Shown here piece by piece: positions 1 through 5,738 of a stretch of DNA of 13,674 nt. The notes under the pieces were generated by a model. That model ran no database searches. It saw only the letters and a program-made list of their open reading frames with translations, and had not been told where the DNA came from. Origin of the DNA: an uncultured Bacilli bacterium. GTDB lineage: Bacteria > Bacillota_I > Bacilli_A > RF39 > UBA660. How positions within the stretch are numbered: the first letter of the stretch is position 1; the number at the start of each line of letters is the position of its first letter. The position numbers and the translations under genes are program-made. The stretch is from the NCBI GenBank assembly GCA_947624095.1, contig CANQIR010000014.1, forward strand, positions 1-13,674. Reading direction: 5' to 3'.

Positions 1-1
1 A

Positions 2-1633
2 ACCATTAAATGTATTGGAGCTACGACTTTAAATGAGTATCGAAAATATATTGAAAAAGATGGGGCCTTGGAAAGAAGATTTCAAAAGATTATTGTTAGT
101 GCACCCAGTGTGTTAGATACGATTGCTATATTGCGAGGTTTAAAAGAAAGATTTGAAATACATCACGGAGTAACAATTAAAGACCGAGCAATTGTAGCAG
201 CTGCTACATTATCCGATAGATATATTACTGATCGTTTTTTACCAGATAAAGCAATAGATTTAATCGACGAAGCTTGTGCCACGATTAAGGTAGAAATGGA
301 TAGTGTACCAGAAGTACTTGATGAGCTTACGAGAAAGATAATGATTTTGGAAATAGAAAGACAAGCTTTAAAGAAAGAGAAGGATGAATATTCGAAGAAG
401 AGACTTGATGAGTTAGATAAGGAATTATATGATTTAAAGCTAGAGGAAACTAAGTTAAAAGAAGATTTTGCGAAAGAAAAAGAAGCAAGTAATCAAATTA
501 AAGAAAAGAAAGAGTTACTAGAAAAATATCGATATGAGTTAGCTAATGCGGAAAATTCTTATGATTTGGATACTGCTGCTAGACTTCGTCATGGGGACAT
601 TCCAAAGTTAGAAAGCGAACTAGAAGAGTTAAAGAAAAATACGAATAATAAGTTGCTAAGGGATGAAGTAACAGAAGATGATATCGCTGAAGTAATAGCT
701 AAATGGACAAATGTACCAGTTAGTAAGTTAGTGGAAAGTGAAAAAGAAAAATTAATTAATCTCGATACCAGAATGAAAGAAAGAGTAATGGGGCAAGATG
801 AAGCAATTGATAAAGTGGTAAAAGCGATTATTCGAGCAAGAGCAGGTATTAAGGATCCTAATCGACCTATTGGTTCATTTATCTTTTTAGGTCCTACGGG
901 GGTTGGAAAAACGGAAGTAGCTAGGACACTTGCTTATGAATTGTTTGATGATGATCGACATATGATAAGAATTGATATGTCTGAATATATGGAAGCTCAT
1001 AGTGTATCAAGATTAGTTGGGGCGCCACCTGGATATGTCGGATATGATGAAGGTGGCCAACTTACAGAAGCAGTAAGAAGAAATCCTTATAGTATTGTCT
1101 TATTTGATGAAATAGAAAAAGCTCATCGAGATGTTTTTAATATTTTGTTACAAATCTTAGATGATGGAAGAATTACAGATAGTCAAGGTAGGACAGTTGA
1201 TTTTAAAAATACCATTATTATTATGACTAGTAATTTAGGTAGTGAATATATTCTAGAAAATTTACCAAATAAGAATGATTTAATTAACCAAGAATTACAT
1301 AAGAATTTTAAACCAGAATTTTTAAATAGAGTTGATGAAATTGTTTATTTTAATTCTTTAAGTAAAGAAGTTGTTTATGATATCTTAGATAAGATTATTA
1401 AAGACTTGGAAAAACGTTTGAGTAATAGGATGTTAACGATTAAGTTAAGTAAAGAAGCTAAGGATTTTATCGTAGATAATGCTTATGATGAGATTTATGG
1501 AGCAAGACCAATTAAACGTTTTGTAGCGGAGACTATTGAAAATATGGTAGCTATGGATATTGTAATGGGCAAGATTACGGAAAATAAAGAAATTAATGTT
1601 GATGTTTTAAATGGCAAGTTAGTGTTAAAGTAA
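2..1633 (+). CDS. clpB: ATP-dependent disaggregase ClpB, C-terminal part (5' end outside window)
   Basis: Hsp100 AAA+ chaperone that extracts proteins from aggregates together with DnaK in the cytoplasm. The frame is open from base 2, so about 300 N-terminal residues (N-domain and most of NBD1) lie upstream. Visible residues, numbered from base 2: the end of NBD1 with the paired arginine fingers ALERRF (R25, R26); a long Lys/Glu-rich coiled-coil middle domain at about 108-212; the [14 protein letters not shown] linker; NBD2 Walker A GPTGVGKT at 297-304; pore loop GYVG at 344-347; Walker B VLFDE at 366-370; sensor-2 GARPIKR near the C-terminus. The full-length middle domain and the absence of a ClpP-binding IGF/LGF loop favour ClpB over ClpC or ClpE. 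TAA ends the gene at 1631-1633 and a terminator follows. The promoter, and any CtsR or HrcA site, is outside the window. Confidence 0.96.
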   Translation, partial: TIKCIGATTLNEYRKYIEKDGALERRFQKIIVSAPSVLDTIAILRGLKERFEIHHGVTIKDRAIVAAATLSDRYITDRFLPDKAIDLIDEACATIKVEMDSVPEVLDELTRKIMILEIERQALKKEKDEYSKKRLDELDKELYDLKLEETKLKEDFAKEKEASNQIKEKKELLEKYRYELANAENSYDLDTAARLRHGDIPKLESELEELKKNTNNKLLRDEVTEDDIAEVIAKWTNVPVSKLVESEKEKLINLDTRMKERVMGQDEAIDKVVKAIIRARAGIKDPNRPIGSFIFLGPTGVGKTEVARTLAYELFDDDRHMIRIDMSEYMEAHSVSRLVGAPPGYVGYDEGGQLTEAVRRNPYSIVLFDEIEKAHRDVFNILLQILDDGRITDSQGRTVDFKNTIIIMTSNLGSEYILENLPNKNDLINQELHKNFKPEFLNRVDEIVYFNSLSKEVVYDILDKIIKDLEKRLSNRMLTIKLSKEAKDFIVDNAYDEIYGARPIKRFVAETIENMVAMDIVMGKITENKEINVDVLNGKLVLK

Positions 1634-1663
1634 TGTCAATGATAGTAAATTAAAATAAAGAAG

Positions 1664-1693
1664 AATGCCGATACTTAGGTAGCGGTATTTTTT
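1664..1693 (+). terminator. Intrinsic terminator of clpB
   Basis: AATGCCG (1664-1670) pairs with CGGTATT (1683-1689), with one G-T pair. Inside it, TAC/GTA pair around a TTAG loop across a single A-G mismatch. A T-run covers 1688-1693. It lies 31 bases after the clpB stop and before the next promoter, so it separates clpB from the block that follows. Confidence 0.85.
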
Positions 1694-1719
1694 ATATAAA
1701 AAAATTAAAAGAAGAAGGA

Positions 1720-1748
1720 TTGACAAGCGTATAAAATACACATATAAT
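1720..1748 (+). promoter_or_regulatory. Consensus sigma-A promoter of the Nudix regulator gene
   Basis: TTGACA at 1720-1725 and TATAAT at 1743-1748 are both exact consensus with the ideal 17-base spacer. The spacer contains the small palindrome GTAT-AAA-ATAC (1729-1739). TAATGCA (1751-1757), just after the -10, recurs at 2476-2482 in the leader of the next genes. A promoter this strong in front of a regulator gene would fit repression by an operator overlapping it; the two elements are seen, the repression is inferred. Confidence 0.88.
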
Positions 1749-1771
1749 GATAATGCACAGAGGGTGATAAA

Positions 1772-2446
1772 ATGGATGTCAAAAATAAACGTTATAAAGG
1801 ACAGGGAATACATGTTATAACAGCTATTTTTACAGTAGAACAAGGAATTACTAAGGTCTTGTTGATTAAAAGAAAGAATGAACCGTTTTTGGGGGATTGG
1901 GTTTTAACGGGCGGAGCGTTATACAACGACGAAGATTTAGAAGATGGTGCTAGAAGAGAGATATTTGATAAGACAGGTATTACAGATATTGATATAACAC
2001 AGTTTAAAACGTTTGGAAGAGTTGATAGATCACCGGTAATGCGAATGATTGCGGTGGGATTTTTTGGAGTTATTGATAGTAAACGAGTCAAGGTCTTGAG
2101 GGAGACGGAATCGACGACTAATGCGGATTGGTTTCCAATAGATAAGATTCCACCACTAGGCTATGACCACGAAGAAATATTGACAGAAGCTTTGAAAGAG
2201 TTACAAAAAAGAATTGTTAATTCTAATATTTTGAAAAGTTTATTTCCAGATGGTGTAACGATGCCAGAACTGCAAAAAGTTTACGAAGCTATATTAAATA
2301 AGAAATTTGATCGAAGGAACTTTCGAAAGAAAATGTTAAGTTTAAATTTAATAGAAGATACTAATAAAAGTGAACAATTTGAAGGTAATCGACCAGCTAA
2401 GATATATAAATTTAAAAAGAAAATTGAAGATAAAAATATATTCTAG
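1772..2446 (+). CDS. NrtR-type regulator: Nudix domain plus C-terminal winged helix
   Basis: 224 residues. The Nudix fold occupies about 10-145, with the box from G48 to I70 (G-x5-E54-x7-R62-E63-I-F-D66-K67-T-G-I). The last two metal-binding glutamates of REUXEEXGU are Asp and Lys here, so hydrolysis is probably weak or lost. Residues about 150-217 match the NrtR winged helix in its diagnostic words: MPELQKVYEAIL, FDRRNFRKKM and the late NRPAKIYKF. NrtR proteins are transcription factors that bind ADP-ribose or related nucleotides and control NAD synthesis; relatives control sugar genes. ATG 1772 follows AGAGGGTG (1759-1766) at normal spacing and a consensus promoter. The stop lies inside an AT hairpin. 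The downstream phosphatase, NadR/Ttd14-like and thymidine-kinase-like genes are the obvious candidate targets, but that is inference. Alternatives are an active Nudix hydrolase or a regulator with an unrelated ligand. Confidence 0.87.
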   Translation: MDVKNKRYKGQGIHVITAIFTVEQGITKVLLIKRKNEPFLGDWVLTGGALYNDEDLEDGARREIFDKTGITDIDITQFKTFGRVDRSPVMRMIAVGFFGVIDSKRVKVLRETESTTNADWFPIDKIPPLGYDHEEILTEALKELQKRIVNSNILKSLFPDGVTMPELQKVYEAILNKKFDRRNFRKKMLSLNLIEDTNKSEQFEGNRPAKIYKFKKKIEDKNIF

Positions 2447-2459
2447 GATATATTTTTAT
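2430..2459. terminator. All-A/T 12-bp hairpin over the regulator stop codon, weak terminator candidate
   Basis: ATAAAAATATAT (2430-2441) and ATATATTTTTAT (2448-2459) are perfect reverse complements around a 6-base loop holding the TAG stop. Each strand carries a run of five T in its 3' arm, so it could act on both strands. With no G-C pairs it is probably leaky. Whether the regulator and the genes from 2604 share a transcript depends on it. Confidence 0.5.
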
Positions 2460-2475
2460 AAATTAGTATTAAGTG

Positions 2476-2492
2476 TAATGCAATACGCATTA
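2476..2492. promoter_or_regulatory. Palindrome TAATGC-N5-GCATTA, candidate operator
   Basis: TAATGC (2476-2481) and GCATTA (2487-2492) form a perfect 6-bp inverted repeat with a 5-base centre, ending just before the SD of the mini-ORF. The left arm plus one base, TAATGCA, also lies just after the -10 of the regulator's promoter (1751-1757). TGTAAT (2474-2479) overlapping the left arm could be a weak -10, with no convincing -35. It could be an NrtR operator or a small RNA hairpin. Confidence 0.35.
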
Positions 2493-2507
2493 AAGGAGGT
2501 GATTAAA

Positions 2508-2555
2508 TTGAGCAAGAAAAAAGAAATCAAGGCTTGGGCGCAATTGATTTCTTGA
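2508..2555 (+). CDS. 15-codon mini-ORF with near-perfect SD, possible leader peptide
   Basis: TTG at 2508 encodes MSKKKEIKAWAQLIS and ends at TGA 2553-2555. It is preceded by AAAGGAGGTGAT (2492-2503), essentially the full complement of the 16S rRNA 3' end and the strongest SD in the window. The reading frame upstream is only a shadow of the regulator gene, so this would stand alone. A 10-bp hairpin (2521-2553) lies inside it. It may be a regulatory leader peptide for the genes from 2604, a ribosome-binding site that stabilises mRNA, or a decayed gene start. I do not recognise the peptide. Translation is plausible; function is unknown. Confidence 0.4.
   Translation: MSKKKEIKAWAQLIS
2521..2553 (+). 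promoter_or_regulatory. 10-bp RNA hairpin inside the mini-ORF
   Basis: AAGAAATCAA (2521-2530) and TTGATTTCTT (2544-2553) are perfect reverse complements around a 13-base loop. The right arm ends on the first base of the mini-ORF's TGA. No T-run follows, so it is not a simple terminator. A ribosome translating the mini-ORF would melt it, so folding would depend on translation. Confidence 0.5.
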
Positions 2556-2603
2556 ATTAATTATACAATAAATATTTAAGAAAACAAGAGAAAGGAGATA
2601 TAA

Positions 2604-3158
2604 TTGCTATATTTATTAAGACATGGTCTTGATGATGAATCCTATATTGGGGGATGGAGTGATGTTTCTTTAACAAAGGAGGGAGAAAGGCAAGTACTTA
2701 AAAGTGCAGTTTGGATGAAGAATCATCTTGCTATCCAAAAAATAATTTCTAGTGATATTAAAAGAGCTAGGGAGACAAGTGAAATAGTGGGTAGAGTATT
2801 TCATTTACCATTTGATACAGATATTAATTTAAGAGAACAAAATAAAGGATTATTAAATGGGATAAAGAAAACAGAAGCTTTAGAAAGATATCCGGAATAT
2901 ATGGAAGGTGTGGATATCTTTACAGTTTATCCACAGGGAGAGTCATTAAAAGACCTATATGTTAGGTGTAAAAATTATTTAGAAAAATTAAATGAAGTTG
3001 ATGGAACATTATTAGTTACTCATCGAGGAAATATCAATATGATCTATTATTTATTATATGGTAAAGAATTAGATATGGATAAGGAACAATTTGGGGTAGG
3101 ACATGCTTCAGTACACGAACTAGATATGAGTCTTAAAAAGATAAGGAGAATATATTAG
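2604..3158 (+). CDS. Histidine phosphatase superfamily protein (phosphoglycerate mutase-like)
   Basis: 184 residues, normal for a one-domain branch-1 histidine phosphatase of the CobC/PhoE/GpmB type. Every catalytic element is visible: LLRHG with nucleophile H7 between R6 and G8; SSDIKRARET with R54; the proton donor E78 in LREQNKG; the second histidine H140 in LLVTHRGN; and the PQGES loop at 110-114. It should be an active soluble phosphatase, but the fold does not give the substrate. TTG 2604 is chosen because AAAGGAGATA (2591-2600) precedes it and RHG then sits at its usual place near residue 6. Its TAG (3156-3158) shares one base with the GTG of the next gene, so translation is coupled. 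The neighbours suggest a phosphorylated nucleotide, nucleoside or cofactor intermediate as substrate; this is inference. Confidence 0.9.
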   Translation: MLYLLRHGLDDESYIGGWSDVSLTKEGERQVLKSAVWMKNHLAIQKIISSDIKRARETSEIVGRVFHLPFDTDINLREQNKGLLNGIKKTEALERYPEYMEGVDIFTVYPQGESLKDLYVRCKNYLEKLNEVDGTLLVTHRGNINMIYYLLYGKELDMDKEQFGVGHASVHELDMSLKKIRRIY

Positions 3159-4249
3159 TGATTAAAAGAATTGTTTTAACTGGCGGACCAGGTAGTGGGA
3201 AGACTTCTTCTATTCAAAGAATTGTTAAACATTTTGAAGGCTGTGGATTAAATGTGGTGGTAGTACCGGAAACAGCAACGGAGTTAATTCTTGGAGGGTT
3301 AAGACCTTTTGGTGATAAAGCAATTAAGATGGTTGATTTTCAAGAATTAGTTTTAAGATTACAACTAGCTAAAGAAGAAATATATGAGTTAGGAATTAAG
3401 TATTTACCAAATACTGCGGATACGATAATTATTTATGATAGGGGATTAATTGATAATCGTTCTTATGTTAGTCAAGAGGAATTTAATGAAGTAATGGCTA
3501 GGGTTAGTTCTAGTTTAAATTATGATGAAATGTTAAATAGGTATGATGCGGTGATTGATTTGGTATCGGATTCGGAGTATTATCGGACAGATAATAATGA
3601 AGCTAGGAGTGAAAGTAATGAAATGGCATTAGAACAAGGTAAGAAGACGTTGACAGCTTGGATGGGGCATCGAAGTTTAAAAGTAGTAATGCCAAAAGAA
3701 GACTTTGATGATAAGGTACAAGAAATTATTGATTTTATTTGTGGGGAATTACAAACTAGTAAGATAATTAGAGAAGGCAAATACTTAGTTGACTTAACTA
3801 AATGTGGGGAGTTACTACAGGGAAAAGTCTTGGATATTACGCAATGTTATTTAATGAGTGATGAAAGGATAGAAAAGAGACTTAGAAAAGTAGAATGTGA
3901 AGGAAGGATTGCTTATTACTTAACCGTATTTAAATTCGGGGAGAGTAAAAAGAAGCTAGTAAGTGATAGATTAATTAATGAGCAGATGTATAATGAATTA
4001 TTAGAATTTAGAGATTTAAGAAGGAGAATTATTCATAAAAAACGATATATTTCACTGATGGATGGCGAAGTTTATAGTTTAGATGTATTCTTGGATAATC
4101 CATTAGGACTTTTAGAAGTTAATTTACAGGATGGAAAGAAATTTGATGTAACTAATCCTTATGTAATTGATGATGTAACTGATGATGAAAACTATCGAAA
4201 TAAAAATATTGCACTAAATGATAATTGGCAGTTATTGTTTAAAAGATGA
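3158..4249 (+). CDS. NadR/Ttd14-like AAA_28 NTPase fused to a CYTH-like domain
   Basis: 363 residues in two parts. Residues 1-200 form a kinase-like P-loop domain: Walker A GGPGSGKT (9-16), IIIYDRGLID (90-99), a lid-type segment with R150 and E152, and W168-M-G-H171 before a final helix. This is the family shared by the ribosylnicotinamide kinase part of NadR and the animal protein Ttd14. Residues about 203-345 resemble a CYTH/triphosphate-tunnel domain: the ITQCYL strand, the basic ERIEKRLRK strand, K259, KKRY (294-297), D309 and GLLEVNL with E320. The usual N-terminal ExExK motif is degraded to REGK, so triphosphatase activity is uncertain. GTG 3158 overlaps the previous stop and has AAGGAG at 3143-3148; the TGA overlaps the next ATG in an ATGA junction. 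It is a soluble protein that probably phosphorylates or senses a nucleotide-like compound; the substrate is unknown. Confidence 0.8.
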   Translation: MIKRIVLTGGPGSGKTSSIQRIVKHFEGCGLNVVVVPETATELILGGLRPFGDKAIKMVDFQELVLRLQLAKEEIYELGIKYLPNTADTIIIYDRGLIDNRSYVSQEEFNEVMARVSSSLNYDEMLNRYDAVIDLVSDSEYYRTDNNEARSESNEMALEQGKKTLTAWMGHRSLKVVMPKEDFDDKVQEIIDFICGELQTSKIIREGKYLVDLTKCGELLQGKVLDITQCYLMSDERIEKRLRKVECEGRIAYYLTVFKFGESKKKLVSDRLINEQMYNELLEFRDLRRRIIHKKRYISLMDGEVYSLDVFLDNPLGLLEVNLQDGKKFDVTNPYVIDDVTDDENYRNKNIALNDNWQLLFKR

Positions 4250-4833
4250 TAAAAACTTATGTTGGACCAATGTTTAGTGGAAAGACTAGTGTAGCACTTA
4301 GTGTTTATAGGAAAATATGGAATAAAGGACATATAAGATGTTTTAAACCGAGAATAGATACAAGAGATTTTGGATTAATTAAAAGTCGTGATTTTGAAGA
4401 AGGAATAGAAGCAAGATGTATTGATTATTTGGAAGGGATAATGGACTATATTGATGATAGTGTTAAAACAATATTTATTGATGAAGCACAATTTTTAAGA
4501 GGAAGTTATCAAGTACTTAGTTATTTAAGTATTGTTCGGGATATAGATATTCATATTTCGGGATTAAATATGGATGGTAATCAAAAACCTTTTGGTTTAA
4601 TGCCACAAATACTAGCAATAAGTGATGAAATTATTAATATACCTGCAGTATGTTATGATTGTAATAAGGATGCTAGTTATACTTTTACTTTAGATGATTT
4701 AAGTAAGGATAATATTAAGGTTGGGGATAGTGGCTATATACCTTTATGTAGAAGTTGTTTATTAAAGAGATTAGGTAAAGATAATTTAGCTAAAAGACTT
4801 ATTTATAAACCAAGAGAATCTAGTGAAAACTAG
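4246..4833 (+). CDS. Type II thymidine kinase homologue, divergent substrate loops
   Basis: 195 residues, the usual length of Tdk. Family features: P-loop VGPMFSGKT (6-14), KPRIDTRD (35-41), Walker B and catalytic glutamate in FIDEAQF (77-83), and four zinc-binding cysteines as CYDC (136, 139) and CRSC (168, 171) with the lasso-loop Tyr164. Thymidine kinase phosphorylates thymidine to dTMP in the salvage pathway. Some usually conserved positions differ: the SGLDxDFRGEPF segment reads SGLNMDGNQKPF, and the T-x-R segment after the first zinc pair reads YTFTLDD. The enzyme may be a diverged thymidine kinase or accept another nucleoside. It starts by a four-base ATGA overlap with the NTPase gene, so the two are translationally coupled. 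A terminator contains its stop. Confidence 0.85.
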   Translation: MIKTYVGPMFSGKTSVALSVYRKIWNKGHIRCFKPRIDTRDFGLIKSRDFEEGIEARCIDYLEGIMDYIDDSVKTIFIDEAQFLRGSYQVLSYLSIVRDIDIHISGLNMDGNQKPFGLMPQILAISDEIINIPAVCYDCNKDASYTFTLDDLSKDNIKVGDSGYIPLCRSCLLKRLGKDNLAKRLIYKPRESSEN

Positions 4834-4840
4834 ATTTTTT
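4813..4840 (+). terminator. GAAA-tetraloop terminator ending the salvage-type block
   Basis: AATCTAGT (4817-4824), a GAAA loop (4825-4828) and ACTAGATT (4829-4836) make a perfect 8-bp stem, followed by T to 4840. The lower stem can extend into the upstream purines. The TAG stop of the thymidine kinase homologue (4831-4833) lies in the right arm. Confidence 0.92.
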
Positions 4841-4867
4841 AAGAGTTATGGCAATGGTGAAAAATGA

Positions 4868-4895
4868 TGGACTATTATGGTTTTAGTGATATAAT
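4868..4895 (+). promoter_or_regulatory. Extended -10 promoter for the gene at 4918
   Basis: TATAAT (4890-4895) is preceded by TGA (4887-4889), giving the extended -10 TGATATAAT. A poor -35, TGGACT (4868-4873), stands 16 bases upstream. GGAGGGG (4907-4913) is the SD for ATG 4918. Confidence 0.75.
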
Positions 4896-4917
4896 TTAAT
4901 AGTAGTGGAGGGGAACA

Positions 4918-5688
4918 ATGGCGAAGGGATATAAATGGGCATTAAGAATATTAGGTTTTTTAATTATTTTAGCGATTGCTTTGTTAGTATATGGAAAGTA
5001 TTTGGAAAATCATCCACGGATTAGTAATAGTTTAAGTAATAATAATAGTAAAGTAGATAATTCAGCAAGAATAGTAGTACCAGAGCGGACTAGTTATAAA
5101 AGTGAAGCTGATGTTTTAAAGATAACAGTAGGAAAAATGGATTATGAAGCAAATATTACTTTAAATGATTTACTTAAGAAATGTAATTATAGTAATGAGA
5201 GTAAAGTTATTTATGATTATTCAGCAATTTTACCGGATAGTAGTTTAAAGATACAGGCAACTTATAGTGGGGAGGTTGTTAGGTATGCAGTAATGATAAA
5301 TGGCGCTATTGTCTATATGGATGAAGGGGGAGTTGGAACATATGCTTTAAATAATTATCTTTATACAAGAGTTATGGATATGGATGGGAAAGCAGTTATT
5401 ACTAATGATGCGGAAGCTAATTCTCAATATATTGGTTATAAGCCAATTATTCTAGTATTTGATAATGAAAGTTTATTGGATACGATTGATAATATTGTAA
5501 CGATGTATGCACTAGAAGAGGGGACAACAAGGGCTTGTAAAGTAAGTATTCAAGAAGATGAAGGGAAAAAGTATATTAGTTATTGTGCATTAGTGGGTGA
5601 GCGAATAGACAGAATAAAATATTTTGATAAGTATGAACAAACAATAGCTGAATCTTTTGTAGCGAAAGTAAGTGAACAGGAACTTTAA
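4918..5688 (+). CDS. Membrane-anchored extracytoplasmic protein, unknown
   Basis: 256 residues I do not recognise. A short basic N-terminus (KGYKWALR) leads into one hydrophobic segment at about 9-25, with no lipobox or clear signal-peptidase site, so it is probably a type II membrane anchor. An Asn/Ser-rich linker follows (36-50), then about 200 residues of alternating strand-like sequence predicted to be outside the cell. The gene has its own extended -10 promoter, a GGAGGGG SD and a terminator over its stop. It is read in the same direction as the membrane protein gene at 5739, which also looks like an envelope protein. A shared function is a guess based only on position. Confidence 0.8.
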   Translation: MAKGYKWALRILGFLIILAIALLVYGKYLENHPRISNSLSNNNSKVDNSARIVVPERTSYKSEADVLKITVGKMDYEANITLNDLLKKCNYSNESKVIYDYSAILPDSSLKIQATYSGEVVRYAVMINGAIVYMDEGGVGTYALNNYLYTRVMDMDGKAVITNDAEANSQYIGYKPIILVFDNESLLDTIDNIVTMYALEEGTTRACKVSIQEDEGKKYISYCALVGERIDRIKYFDKYEQTIAESFVAKVSEQEL

Positions 5689-5699
5689 TAGTTCTTTTT
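5678..5699 (+). terminator. Short stop-codon-embedded terminator
   Basis: AGGAAC (5678-5683) pairs with GTTCTT (5691-5696), with one G-T pair and a 7-base loop that contains the TAA stop. A T-rich tail follows. The 6-bp stem is modest, so readthrough is likely. The next promoter starts at once. Confidence 0.6.
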
Positions 5700-5703
5700 A
5701 TTT

Positions 5704-5712
5704 TGCTATAAT
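5704..5712 (+). promoter_or_regulatory. Extended -10 promoter for the gene at 5739
   Basis: TGCTATAAT (5704-5712) is an extended -10 with an exact TATAAT. No acceptable -35 lies at 16-18 bases; that stretch is the preceding terminator. AGAGGAGG (5725-5732) is the SD for ATG 5739. Confidence 0.7.
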
Positions 5713-5738
5713 ATTAATAATGTTAGAGGAGGAAGAGG

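Noticed and set aside
2..1633. ClpC or ClpE instead of ClpB
   Set aside because: The middle domain is of full ClpB length and there is no ClpP-binding loop.
1625..1843. Minus-strand reading frame of 72 codons
   Set aside because: It covers the clpB terminator, the consensus promoter and the start of the regulator gene; no SD or credible protein composition.
1792..2091. Minus-strand reading frame of 99 codons
   Set aside because: Lies entirely opposite the well-supported Nudix domain; no SD and no family features.
4848..4886. 12-codon mini-ORF between the terminator and the gene at 4918
   Set aside because: No SD, and it overlaps the promoter's extended -10 region; chance.
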